DNA from: Pseudomonas sp. ABC1
GTDB lineage: Bacteria; Pseudomonadota; Gammaproteobacteria; Pseudomonadales; Pseudomonadaceae
Direction of reading: 5' to 3'
Assembly: GCF_013395055.1 (NCBI RefSeq)
Contig: NZ_CP058349.1
Span: 1,116,001 to 1,180,000 of the forward strand
Length of the DNA stretch: 64,000 nucleotides
Each line of letters begins with the position of its first letter. The first letter of the stretch is position 1. Positions 31,094 to 39,309 of this stretch are shown here, one piece after another. The position numbers were made by a program, and so were the translations under genes. Below the pieces are notes generated by a model. That model saw only the letters and a list, made by a program, of their open reading frames with translations. It did no database searches and was not told where the DNA came from.

Positions 31094-32176
31094 TCAGTCG
31101 CCCAGTGCAGCCAGTTGATCCGCCTGGTATTCCTGCAACAACGGCTCTATCACCTGTTCCACCGAACCCGCGATCACCTCGTTGAGGGAGTAGAGCGTCA
31201 GGTTGATGCGGTGATCGGTGACCCGCCCCTGGGGAAAGTTATAGGTGCGGATACGCTCGGAGCGGTCACCGGAACCGACCAGCAGCTTGCGCGTATCGGA
31301 GATTTCCTTGTGTGCGGCGCTGTCCTGCATGTCCTGCAACCGGGCCGCCAGCCAGGACATGGCCCGCGCGCGGTTCTTGTGCTGGGAGCGTTCTTCCTGG
31401 CACTCGACGACGATACCGGTGGGCAAGTGCGTGATACGCACGGCGGAATCGGTCTTGTTGATGTGCTGCCCACCCGCACCGGAAGCGCGGTAGGTGTCCA
31501 CCCGCAGGTCGGCGCTATTGATCTCGATGGCCGCCTGCTCGTCCGGCTCCGCCAGCACCGCCACGGTACAGGCCGAGGTGTGGATGCGTCCCTGGGATTC
31601 GGTTTCCGGCACGCGCTGCACGCGGTGGGCACCGGACTCGAACTTCAGCTTGGCGTAGACGTTGTCGCCCTCGACCCGGCTGATGATTTCCTTGTAGCCG
31701 CCGTGCTCGCCGGGGTTCTCCGACAGCACTTCGACCCGCCAGCCCTGCCTTTCGGCATAGCGCAGGTACATGCGGAACAGGTCGCCGGAAAAGATCGCCG
31801 CCTCATCGCCACCGGTACCGGCGCGAATCTCCAGGAATACGTTGCGCCCGTCACGCGGATCGCGCGGCAACAGCATGCGTTGCAAGCTGTCCTCCAGGGA
31901 CTGCAGCGCCGCACGCGATTGTTCGACCTCTTCCGCCGCCATTTCCCGCACATCGGGGTCGCTGTCCTTGAGCATGGCCTGGGCATCGCCGAGATCGGCC
32001 TGCACCCTGAGCAGGCTGCGATAAGCCTCGATCACCGGCTCGACTTCGGCATATTCCTTGGAATAGCCGCGAAAACGCGTCTGATCGTTAATGACTTCGG
32101 CATCGCCCAGCAGCGCGGTCAACTCCTCGAAACGATCCTGCAGGATGTCGAGTTTCTTCAATAACGAGGGTTTCAT
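31094..32176 (-). CDS. prfA: Peptide chain release factor 1
   Basis: 360 residues, as expected. The stop-codon-reading tripeptide P190-E191-T192 (PxT class, UAA/UAG specificity) lies in QRVPETESQGRIHTS, and the hydrolysis loop is GAGGQHINKTDSAVR with G235-G236-Q237. The start ATG overlaps the hemA stop by 4 nt (ATGA), so translation is coupled to hemA, and prmC follows. The gene is cytoplasmic and essential in related bacteria. Confidence 0.98.
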   Translation of the reverse strand: MKPSLLKKLDILQDRFEELTALLGDAEVINDQTRFRGYSKEYAEVEPVIEAYRSLLRVQADLGDAQAMLKDSDPDVREMAAEEVEQSRAALQSLEDSLQRMLLPRDPRDGRNVFLEIRAGTGGDEAAIFSGDLFRMYLRYAERQGWRVEVLSENPGEHGGYKEIISRVEGDNVYAKLKFESGAHRVQRVPETESQGRIHTSACTVAVLAEPDEQAAIEINSADLRVDTYRASGAGGQHINKTDSAVRITHLPTGIVVECQEERSQHKNRARAMSWLAARLQDMQDSAAHKEISDTRKLLVGSGDRSERIRTYNFPQGRVTDHRINLTLYSLNEVIAGSVEQVIEPLLQEYQADQLAALGD

Positions 32177-33441
32177 GACTTGTCCGGGCCCTGGTTGAGA
32201 GCGAAAAGTTCCTGGGCCATGGCCAATGCCTCGATACGGCCTTCGGCCGACAGTTTCTTCAGTTGCACGCTGGGCGCATGCAGCAGCTTGTTGGTCAGGC
32301 CGCGCGCCAGTTGCGCCATCACGTCCTCGACCGACGAGCCATTGGCGAGCAAACGCTGGGCCTTGCCCAGCTCTTCGTCGCGAATCCGCTCGGCCTGCTG
32401 GCGATACGCCTTGAGGACGTCCACCGCCGCCAGCTCGCGCAGCCGCGACATGAAGTCATCGGTGCCGATGTTGACCAGCGCCTCGGCAGCCTGCGCCGCG
32501 CCCTGGCGGCTCTTGAGGTTCTCCGCGACCACTTCATGCAGGTCGTCGACGGAGTACAGGTAGACGTCTTCCAGCTCGCCGACCTGCGGCTCGATGTCCC
32601 GTGGCACGGCGATGTCGACCATGAACATCGGCTTGTGCCGGCGGCGCTTGAGCGCCTGCTCCACCGCGCCCTTGCCAAGGATCGGCAACTGGCTGGCAGT
32701 GGAACTGATGACGATGTCGCTGTTGTACAGCTCCTGCGGAATATCGGCGAGCAGGATGGCATGGGCACCGAACTCCTCGGCCAGCGTGCTGGCACGCTCC
32801 AGGGTCCGGTTGGCGACGACGATGCGCTTGACGCCCTGTTCGTGCAGGTGGCGCGCAACCAGCGTGATGGTCTCGCCGGCGCCGATCAGCAGCGCCTGGC
32901 TGCGGTGCAGGTCGCTGAATATCTGTTTCGCCAGGCTGACTGCGGCAAAGGCCACCGAGACCGGGTTCTCGCCGATCGCGGTGTCGGTGCGCACCACCTT
33001 GGCGGTGCTGAACGTAGCCTGGAACAACCGTCCCAGCAGCGGCCCGACGCTTCCGGCTTCACGGGCAACGGCATAGGCGGATTTCATCTGGCCGAGAATC
33101 TGCGGCTCGCCCAGCACCATCGAATCGAGCCCGGAGGCCACGCGCATCATGTGCCGCACAGCCTTGTCGTCGGTGTGCACATAGGCACAGGCGCGCAACT
33201 CGTCGAGACTGAGGCGGTGATAGTCGGCGAGCCAGGTCAGCACCTCGTCCGTCGCCGCCACATCCTGCTGCAGGTAAAGCTCACTGCGATTGCAGGTCGA
33301 GAGTATCGCGGCCTCACGTGTGGGCGTGAGGCGACACAACGCCTGCAAGGCCTCAACCATCTGCTCGGGCGTGAAGGCGACACGCTCGCGGACATCCACC
33401 GAGGCGGTCTTATGATTGATACCAAGCGCGATGAAGGCCAT
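32173..33441 (-). CDS. hemA: Glutamyl-tRNA reductase
   Basis: 422 residues from the ATG at 33441 (MAFIALGINHKTASVDVRER), the conserved start; an ATG six codons upstream (33459) is also in frame. The catalytic Cys is C50 in ILSTCNRSELYL, followed by the NADPH domain (LLIGAGETITLVARHL) and the C-terminal dimerisation helix. The enzyme reduces Glu-tRNA to glutamate-1-semialdehyde, the committed step of tetrapyrrole synthesis. No clear Shine-Dalgarno sequence precedes either start. It is divergent from the TPR lipoprotein gene. Confidence 0.97.
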   Translation of the reverse strand: MAFIALGINHKTASVDVRERVAFTPEQMVEALQALCRLTPTREAAILSTCNRSELYLQQDVAATDEVLTWLADYHRLSLDELRACAYVHTDDKAVRHMMRVASGLDSMVLGEPQILGQMKSAYAVAREAGSVGPLLGRLFQATFSTAKVVRTDTAIGENPVSVAFAAVSLAKQIFSDLHRSQALLIGAGETITLVARHLHEQGVKRIVVANRTLERASTLAEEFGAHAILLADIPQELYNSDIVISSTASQLPILGKGAVEQALKRRRHKPMFMVDIAVPRDIEPQVGELEDVYLYSVDDLHEVVAENLKSRQGAAQAAEALVNIGTDDFMSRLRELAAVDVLKAYRQQAERIRDEELGKAQRLLANGSSVEDVMAQLARGLTNKLLHAPSVQLKKLSAEGRIEALAMAQELFALNQGPDKS

Positions 33442-33620
33442 GCAGAATCGCTGAATCATGAAAAAGAGCGCGCAATTCTCCTACTTCGACAGATCGAGAA
33501 CAACCACCGCACATGATTGTCTGAATCGATCGTGCCACGGGAACCCGTCCCGGGCCGCCCATGGGCTTGCCTGACGGCTTGTGTCATCATGCCCGCAACC
33601 GCAAACCAGCCGTGCCTTCC

Positions 33621-35342
33621 ATGAACAGACTCCTTGCCCTAGCCGCCACGTTGCTCATCGCCGGTTGCCAGACGACCGCGCAGGAAAGCAGCCCTCCGGT
33701 CGACCCCAGCGAACAGAACGCCTCGGTGCCCAGCGCGCCCATGACCTACGGCGCCTTCACCCAGGACAGCCTCTACGCCCTGCTGGTCGCTGAGCTCGCC
33801 GGCCAGCGCAACCGCTTCGATATCGCCCTCGACAACTATGTACGCCAGGCACGCATCACACAGGATGCCGGCGTGGCCGAGCGCAGCTTCCGCATCGCCG
33901 AGTACATGGGCGCCGCGCAACCGGCACTGGACTCAGTACTCATATGGGCCCGCAACGCCCCGGACAGCCTCGACGCCCAGCGCGCCGCCGCCATACAACT
34001 GGCACGCGCCGGGTACTACGAGGAATCCCTGGAGTTCATGGAGAAAGTCCTGAGCGGCCAGGGCGACACCCACTTCGACTTCCTCGCCCTGTCGGCGGTG
34101 GAAAGCGACCCGGATACCCGCGCCGGCCTGCTGCAAAGCTTCGACCGACTCCTGGTCAAGTACCCGCAGAATCCGCAACTGGTCTTCGGCAAGGCCGTCC
34201 TGCTGCAACAGGACGAACGCCCCGAGGAAGCCCTGGCATTGCTGGAAAAGCAGCCCACTGCCCAGCAGCAGGTGCCCTCGATCCTGCTTCGCGCCCGCTT
34301 GCTGCAAGCACTCGACCGCGGCGACGAAGCCTTGCCCCTGCTGGAAAACGGCCTGCGTCGCAACCCCGACGACAAACGCCTGCGCCTGACCTATGCACGC
34401 ACCCTGGTCGAGCATGACCAACTGGAAAAGGCCATCGGCGAATTCGCCACCCTCATCCAGCAATACCCGGACGACAACGACCTGCGCTTCTCGATGGCCC
34501 TGGTCTGCCTGGAAGCACAAGCCTGGCAGGAAGCGATCATCTACCTGGAAGAACTGATCGCCCGTGGCAGCCACCTGGACCCGGCCTACTTCAACCTGGG
34601 CCGCGCCTACCAGGAACTGGGCGAGCCGGAGCTGGCCCTGCAAGCCTACGAACAGGTCGGCCCCAGCAACGAATACCTGCCAGCCAAGCTGTTCCAGAGC
34701 CAGATTCTTCTCGAGACCGGCGACCCACAGGCCGTCTCGCGGATGCTCGCCAGTGCGCGCACGGAGCAACCGGACTACGCCATCCAGTTGTATCTGATCG
34801 AAATCGAAGCACTGGCCGACCTGCAGGACGGCGATGCTTCCTGGCAATTGATCCAGCAGGCCCTGGCGGAATACCCCGAAGACCTCAGCCTGCTCTATAC
34901 ACGCGCCATGCTGGCCGATCGCCGTGGCCAGACCCAGCAACTGGAAAAGGACCTGCGCTTCATACTCGAACGCGAGCCCGACAACGCCATGGCGCTCAAC
35001 GCCCTCGGCTACACCCTTGCCGAACGCACCGACCGGCACGCGGAAGCGCTCGAACTGATCGAGCAGGCTCACCGCCTCAACCCGGACGACCCGGCCATCC
35101 TCGACAGCCTGGGCTGGGTGTACTTCAAACTGGGCAACCTGGACAAGGCCGAAAGCCACCTGCGCCGTGCCTACGCCCGCTTCCGCGACCACGAAGTGGC
35201 CGCCCACCTTGGTGAAGTGCTCTGGGCCCAGGGCAAACACAAGGAAGCCCGCAAGATCTGGTCCACGGCACTGAGCGAACAGCCCGACAGCCCCATCCTG
35301 AAAGAAACCCTGCGACGCCTGACCGGCAAAGAGACGCCTTGA
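33621..35342 (+). CDS. TPR-repeat lipoprotein
   Basis: 573 residues from the ATG at 33621, chosen because it opens a lipoprotein signal (MNRLLALAATLLIAGCQTT, Cys 16). Tandem tetratricopeptide repeats cover most of the chain, including YFNLGRAYQELGEPELALQAY and AIYLEE-type helices, ending with DSLGWVYFKLGNLDKAESHLRRAY. Position 2 after the Cys is Gln, not Asp, so outer-membrane sorting is expected. Pseudomonads carry this gene next to lolB. The role is not established; a scaffolding function is plausible for TPR proteins. Confidence 0.9.
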   Translation: MNRLLALAATLLIAGCQTTAQESSPPVDPSEQNASVPSAPMTYGAFTQDSLYALLVAELAGQRNRFDIALDNYVRQARITQDAGVAERSFRIAEYMGAAQPALDSVLIWARNAPDSLDAQRAAAIQLARAGYYEESLEFMEKVLSGQGDTHFDFLALSAVESDPDTRAGLLQSFDRLLVKYPQNPQLVFGKAVLLQQDERPEEALALLEKQPTAQQQVPSILLRARLLQALDRGDEALPLLENGLRRNPDDKRLRLTYARTLVEHDQLEKAIGEFATLIQQYPDDNDLRFSMALVCLEAQAWQEAIIYLEELIARGSHLDPAYFNLGRAYQELGEPELALQAYEQVGPSNEYLPAKLFQSQILLETGDPQAVSRMLASARTEQPDYAIQLYLIEIEALADLQDGDASWQLIQQALAEYPEDLSLLYTRAMLADRRGQTQQLEKDLRFILEREPDNAMALNALGYTLAERTDRHAEALELIEQAHRLNPDDPAILDSLGWVYFKLGNLDKAESHLRRAYARFRDHEVAAHLGEVLWAQGKHKEARKIWSTALSEQPDSPILKETLRRLTGKETP

Positions 35343-35344
35343 AC

Positions 35345-35965
35345 ATGCACTTATCACGCGCGCTGGCCACTGTACTGCTCGGCCTGCTGCTCACAGGCTG
35401 CGCCGGCCTGGGACAGAAGGAAGCCGTCGAAGGCACTGGCAACATGCAGGACTGGCAGGTCCACAAGAGCCATATCACCCCCCTCGATGGCTGGCAGATC
35501 AACGGCAAGATCGGCATTCGAGCCCCACGCGACTCCGGTAGCGGCACACTGTTCTGGCTGCAACGCCAGGACTACTTCGACATTCGCCTGTCCGGTCCAC
35601 TGGGCCGTGGCGCGACCCGCCTGACTGGCCGCCCCGATGCCGTCAGCCTGGAAATAGCCGGCGAAGGTCGCTTCGAAGCAGCCTCACCAGAAGCGCTGCT
35701 GGACGAACGTCTCGGTTGGCAATTGCCAGTCTCCAACCTGTTCTGGTGGGTGCGCGGCCTGCCGGCACCCGATAGCCGCAGCCGTCTCAGCCTGGATGCC
35801 GACAGCCGCCTGCAGCGACTCTCGCAGGATGGCTGGGACGTCCAGTACCTGAGCTATACCGAGCAGGACGGCTACCACCTGCCCGAAAGAATCCGCCTGC
35901 AAGGCAAGGACCTGCAGATCACCCTCGTCATCAAGGACTGGCAGCCACGCCAGCTCGGCCACTGA
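35345..35965 (+). CDS. lolB: Outer-membrane lipoprotein receptor LolB
   Basis: 206 residues from the ATG at 35345, just past the previous stop. The lipobox LLLTGC places the acylated Cys at 19. The mature domain has the LolB-type half-barrel pattern (WQINGKIGIRAPRDSGSGTLFW, DIRLSGPLGRGATRL, WWVRGLPAP). LolB receives lipoproteins from LolA and inserts them in the outer membrane. The stop TGA overlaps the ispE ATG by one base, the usual lolB-ispE order in gammaproteobacteria. Confidence 0.95.
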   Translation: MHLSRALATVLLGLLLTGCAGLGQKEAVEGTGNMQDWQVHKSHITPLDGWQINGKIGIRAPRDSGSGTLFWLQRQDYFDIRLSGPLGRGATRLTGRPDAVSLEIAGEGRFEAASPEALLDERLGWQLPVSNLFWWVRGLPAPDSRSRLSLDADSRLQRLSQDGWDVQYLSYTEQDGYHLPERIRLQGKDLQITLVIKDWQPRQLGH

Positions 35966-36804
35966 TGCTCACACTGCCCGCCCCCGCCAAGCTCAACCTG
36001 ATGCTGCACATCCTGGGACGCCGCCCCGATGGCTACCATGAGTTGCAGACCCTGTTTCAGTTTCTCGACTACGGCGACGAGTTGAGCTTCAGCACAAGGC
36101 AGGATGGTGAAATCCGCCTGCACACGGACCTGCCAGGGGTCGACCACGAACACAACCTGATCGTGCGCGCCGCGCGCCTGCTGCAGCGCCACAGCGGCAC
36201 CCGCCTCGGCGCAGACATCCATCTGGACAAACGCCTGCCAATGGGCGGCGGTCTCGGCGGCGGCAGCTCGAACGCGGCCACCACACTGCTGGGCCTCGAC
36301 CATTTGTGGCAGTTGGGCATCGAGCGTACGAGCCTGGCCGGACTGGGCCTGAGCCTCGGCGCGGACGTTCCCGTCTTCGTCCACGGCCATGCCGCATTCG
36401 CCGAAGGCGTTGGCGAGCGACTGACCCCCGTCGAGCCCGAGGAACCCTGGTACCTCGTGCTCGTTCCGCAAGTCTCTGTCAGCACAGCAGAAATTTTCTC
36501 CGATCCGCTGTTGACACGAGATAGTCCCGCCATTAAAGTGCGCTCCGTTCTCGAGCGGGGCGGTCGGAATGACTGTCAGCCGGTTGTTGAAAAGCGCTAC
36601 AAAGAAGTTCGTAACGCTTTGATCTTGCTAAACAAATTCGTTTCAGCTAGATTAACCGGCACTGGAGGTTGTGTGTTTGGGGCCTTCCCAAACAGACTCG
36701 AAGCTGATAAAGTTTCGGCCCAACTTTCGGTATCCCTGCCAGGGTTTGTCGCCAAGGGAAGCAATGTTTCGATGTTGCACCGAAAGCTTGAAGCTCTAGC
36801 CTGA
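35965..36804 (+). CDS. ispE: 4-diphosphocytidyl-2-C-methyl-D-erythritol kinase
   Basis: 279 residues. The GHMP-kinase ATP loop LPMGGGLGGGSSNAAT spans about 91-106, with PAPAKLNLMLHILGRRPDGYHEL at the N-terminus and TGTGGCVFGAF near the C-terminus. The enzyme phosphorylates CDP-methylerythritol in the MEP isoprenoid pathway. The protein looks normal throughout, but from about codon 175 (36490 onward) base and codon use change sharply: TTA, CTA, AGA, TTG and many A/T third positions replace the C/G-ending codons of the first 170 residues. The tRNA-Gln gene follows 34 bp later. See the separate finding. Confidence 0.95.
   Translation: MLTLPAPAKLNLMLHILGRRPDGYHELQTLFQFLDYGDELSFSTRQDGEIRLHTDLPGVDHEHNLIVRAARLLQRHSGTRLGADIHLDKRLPMGGGLGGGSSNAATTLLGLDHLWQLGIERTSLAGLGLSLGADVPVFVHGHAAFAEGVGERLTPVEPEEPWYLVLVPQVSVSTAEIFSDPLLTRDSPAIKVRSVLERGGRNDCQPVVEKRYKEVRNALILLNKFVSARLTGTGGCVFGAFPNRLEADKVSAQLSVSLPGFVAKGSNVSMLHRKLEALA
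36775..36802 (+). promoter_or_regulatory. Possible sigma-70 promoter for tRNA-Gln/prs
   Basis: TTGCAC (36775-36780) and TAGCCT (36797-36802), 16-bp spacer, inside the A+T-richer ispE 3' end and 37 bp upstream of the tRNA. Weak matches; identified by eye only. Confidence 0.3.
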
Positions 36805-36838
36805 GACACGAATGCCGAAAGCATTCACTACACGATAC

Positions 36839-36913
36839 AGGGGCGTCGCCAAGCGGTAAGGCAGCAGGTTTTGATCCTGCCATGCGTTGGTTCGAATCCA
36901 GCCGCCCCTGCCA
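36839..36913 (+). tRNA. tRNA-Gln (anticodon TTG)
   Basis: 75 nt with encoded CCA. Acceptor AGGGGCG pairs with CGCCCCT (36903-36909), discriminator G, CCA at 36911-36913. The anticodon stem GCAGG/CCTGC encloses loop TTTTGAT, anticodon TTG at 36871-36873. The T arm is GTTGG-TTCGAAT-CCAGC and the D arm GCCAAGCGGTAAGGC. Located between ispE and prs, as in other pseudomonads. Confidence 0.97.
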
Positions 36914-36953
36914 TTTTCTCATCAGGTCTACTCTCAGCCGGCAGGTACTGCGC

Positions 36954-37895
36954 GTGTCCAAGATGATGGTCTTCACGGGGAACGCTAACCCCGATCTGGC
37001 CCGGCGTGTCGTACGTCAGCTCCATATCCCCCTCGGTGATGCCTACGTCGGAAAATTCTCCGATGGCGAGATCAGCGTCGAAATCAACGAAAACGTTCGC
37101 GGTAAAGACGTCTTCCTGATTCAACCGACCTGCGCACCGACCAATGACAACCTGATGGAACTGGTGGTAATGGCCGATGCCTTCCGCCGCTCCTCTGCCA
37201 CGCGCATCACGGCTGTCGTACCCTATTTCGGCTATGCCCGCCAGGACCGTCGTCCTCGCTCCGCGCGCGTGCCGATCAGCGCCAAGGTCGTGGCCGACAT
37301 GCTCGATGTGGTGGGCGTCAACCGCGTCCTCACCGTCGACCTGCATGCCGATCAGATACAGGGCTTCTTCGATATGCCGGTGGATAACATCTACGGCTCG
37401 CCAGTTCTGGTCGATGACATCCAGGCACAGCGCTTCGAGAACCTGATGATCGTCTCCCCCGACATCGGCGGTGTGGTACGTGCCCGTGCAGTGGCCAAAT
37501 CCCTGGGCGTAGACCTGGCGATCATCGACAAGCGTCGGCCCAAGGCCAACCAGTCGGAAGTCATGCACATCATCGGCGACATCGAAGGCCGTACCTGCAT
37601 CCTCGTGGATGACATGGTCGACACCGCCGGAACCTTGTGCCATGCCGCTGCAGCGCTCAAGAAGCACGGCGCCGCCAAGGTGTATGCCTATTGCACGCAC
37701 CCGATCCTTTCAGGACGCGCCATCGAGAACATCGAAGGCTCCGAGCTCGACGAACTGGTGGTGACCAACACCATCCCGTTGTCGGCCGCCGCACAGTCCT
37801 GTACCCGTATTCGCCAACTGGACATCGCTCCAGTGGTCGCTGAAGCGGTACGCCGCATCAGCAACGCAGAATCGATCAGCGCGATGTTCCGTTAA
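36954..37895 (+). CDS. prs: Ribose-phosphate pyrophosphokinase
   Basis: 313 residues from a GTG start at 36954 (MSKMMVFTGNANPDLARRV), preferred over the later ATGs because it gives the usual Pseudomonas length and N-terminus. The PRPP-binding loop is CILVDDMVDTAGTLCHAA, and the ATP-site segments FSDGEISVEINENVRG, PYFGYARQDR and TVDLHADQIQGFF are conserved. The enzyme makes PRPP from ribose 5-phosphate and ATP for nucleotide, His and Trp synthesis; it is encoded in the same window as the PRPP users hpt and upp. It starts 40 bp after tRNA-Gln, so it may be co-transcribed with it. Confidence 0.96.
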   Translation: MSKMMVFTGNANPDLARRVVRQLHIPLGDAYVGKFSDGEISVEINENVRGKDVFLIQPTCAPTNDNLMELVVMADAFRRSSATRITAVVPYFGYARQDRRPRSARVPISAKVVADMLDVVGVNRVLTVDLHADQIQGFFDMPVDNIYGSPVLVDDIQAQRFENLMIVSPDIGGVVRARAVAKSLGVDLAIIDKRRPKANQSEVMHIIGDIEGRTCILVDDMVDTAGTLCHAAAALKKHGAAKVYAYCTHPILSGRAIENIEGSELDELVVTNTIPLSAAAQSCTRIRQLDIAPVVAEAVRRISNAESISAMFR

Positions 37896-37918
37896 GGAAC
37901 ACACACTGGACGAAACAT

Positions 37919-37980
37919 GCCTCGCAAACCTGCGAGGCCTTTACCCAACCGCCCGGGCCTGGTCGCAAGAGCCTCGGGCG
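37919..37980 (+). terminator. Two tandem hairpins between prs and rplY
   Basis: The first hairpin, GCCTCGCA-AACC-TGCGAGGC (37919-37938), is followed by CTTTA. The second, GCCCGGGC with GCCTCGGGC (one mismatch; about 37950-37979), is followed by TTGTTGTTATT 25 nt ahead of the rplY start. They may terminate prs transcripts or partly attenuate entry into rplY. Confidence 0.55.
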
Positions 37981-38004
37981 TTGTTGTTATTCTGGAGAAA
38001 CAAA

Positions 38005-38613
38005 ATGACTGATTTCACCCTGAATGCCCAAGAGCGTTCCGACCTGGGGAAAGGTGCGAGCCGCCGCCTGCGTCGTAACGCCAACCTGGTTCCCGCCGTT
38101 ATCTACGGTGGCCAGGCAGAGCCTCGCTCCATCAGCCTGCTGGCCAAAGAACTGGCCAAGCTGCTGGAAAGCGAAGCGTCCTTCAGCCACGTTCTGACCC
38201 TGAACGTTGAAGGCAAGCAAGAGTCCGTACTGATCAAGGCCCTGCAACGCCACCCGGCCAAAGGCTTCGTCCTGCACGCCGACTTCGTGCGCGTTGTCGC
38301 TGGCCAGAAAGTGACTGCACACGTACCGCTGCACTTCACTAATGAAGCCACTTCGGTTGGCGTCAAGCAGCAAGGCGGCGAAGTTTCCCACACCGTATCG
38401 GAAGTCGAAGTTTCGGTTCTGCCGCAAAACCTGCCGGAGTTCATCGAAGTCGACCTGTCCAACGTTGAAGTCGGCCAGATCGTTCACCTGTCCGACCTGA
38501 AACTGCCGAAAGGCGTCGAGCTGGTAGCCCTGGCTCACGGCAACGACCTGGCTGTGGCCAACATCCACGCCAGCCGCGTGCAGGACGACACCGCAGAAGC
38601 CGCTGCCGAGTAA
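38005..38613 (+). CDS. rplY: 50S ribosomal protein L25 (CTC form)
   Basis: 202 residues from the ATG at 38005, preceded by GGAG with 7-nt spacing; an upstream in-frame start at 37981 lies in a hairpin. The N-terminal L25 domain (FTLNAQERSDLGKGASRRLRR, VPAVIYGG) binds 5S rRNA, and the long C-terminal beta domain (about 100-190) makes this the CTC/TL5 type. The acidic Ala/Glu tail is usual. A strong terminator follows. Confidence 0.96.
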   Translation: MTDFTLNAQERSDLGKGASRRLRRNANLVPAVIYGGQAEPRSISLLAKELAKLLESEASFSHVLTLNVEGKQESVLIKALQRHPAKGFVLHADFVRVVAGQKVTAHVPLHFTNEATSVGVKQQGGEVSHTVSEVEVSVLPQNLPEFIEVDLSNVEVGQIVHLSDLKLPKGVELVALAHGNDLAVANIHASRVQDDTAEAAAE

Positions 38614-38636
38614 TCCACTCGTCACGCGACAAGACA

Positions 38637-38664
38637 AGCCCAGCCGTGACCCGGCTGGGCTTTT
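38637..38664 (+). terminator. Rho-independent terminator after rplY
   Basis: AGCCCAGCCG, loop TGACC, CGGCTGGGCT then TTT. The 10-bp stem lies 23 nt after the rplY stop and just ahead of pth. Confidence 0.9.
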
Positions 38665-38686
38665 CCACGAAAGGGCCACAGTAATA

Positions 38687-39277
38687 ATGAGCGCCGTCCA
38701 ACTGATCGTCGGCCTGGGCAATCCGGGCAGCGAATACGAGCGGACCCGGCATAATGCGGGCGCCCTTTTTGTCGAACGCCTGGCCGATCAACAGCGCATC
38801 AGCCTGACCACCGACAAAAAATATTCCGGACTGGTCGGCAAGTTCAGCCACCAGGGCCATGATGTCCGTCTGCTCATCCCCACCACCTACATGAACCGCA
38901 GCGGTCTTTCCGTAGCGGCATTGGCGAATTTCTTCCGCATTGCGCCGGATGCAATTCTGGTGGCGCACGACGAACTCGACATGCCGCCCGGCGTCGCCAA
39001 GCTCAAACTGGGCGGCGGACACGGCGGACACAACGGGCTGCGCGACATCATCGCCCAGCTCGGCAACCAAAATAATTTCTACCGCCTGCGGCTCGGCATC
39101 GGCCACCCCGGGCATGCCAGCATGGTCTCCAACTTCGTCCTCGGTCGCGCCCCGCGTAGCGAGCAGGACATGCTGGATGCCAGCATCGACTTCGCCCTCG
39201 GCGTCGTCCCCGAGATGCTCGCTGGCGACTGGGCCAAGGCCATGCAGAAACTGCACAGCCAGAAAGCCACTTCCTGA
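38687..39277 (+). CDS. pth: Peptidyl-tRNA hydrolase
   Basis: 196 residues. Motifs in order: LIVGLGNPGSEYERTRHNAGALF with catalytic H22, TYMNRSGLSV, HDELDMPPGVAKLKLGGGHGGHNGLRDI, and FYRLRLGIGHPG. Pth releases tRNA from peptidyl-tRNAs that drop off ribosomes. The start ATG at 38687 is the conserved one; the ribosome-binding site is weak. ychF follows after 32 bp, the common pth-ychF order. Confidence 0.97.
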   Translation: MSAVQLIVGLGNPGSEYERTRHNAGALFVERLADQQRISLTTDKKYSGLVGKFSHQGHDVRLLIPTTYMNRSGLSVAALANFFRIAPDAILVAHDELDMPPGVAKLKLGGGHGGHNGLRDIIAQLGNQNNFYRLRLGIGHPGHASMVSNFVLGRAPRSEQDMLDASIDFALGVVPEMLAGDWAKAMQKLHSQKATS

Positions 39278-39309
39278 CTCTTTACCGCCATACGCGCGAG
39301 GGACACACC

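Noticed and set aside
36839..36913. tRNA-Gln as an attachment site of an integrated element
   Set aside because: No integrase gene, no duplicated tRNA 3' end and normal housekeeping genes on both sides; only the ispE composition shift hints at past events.
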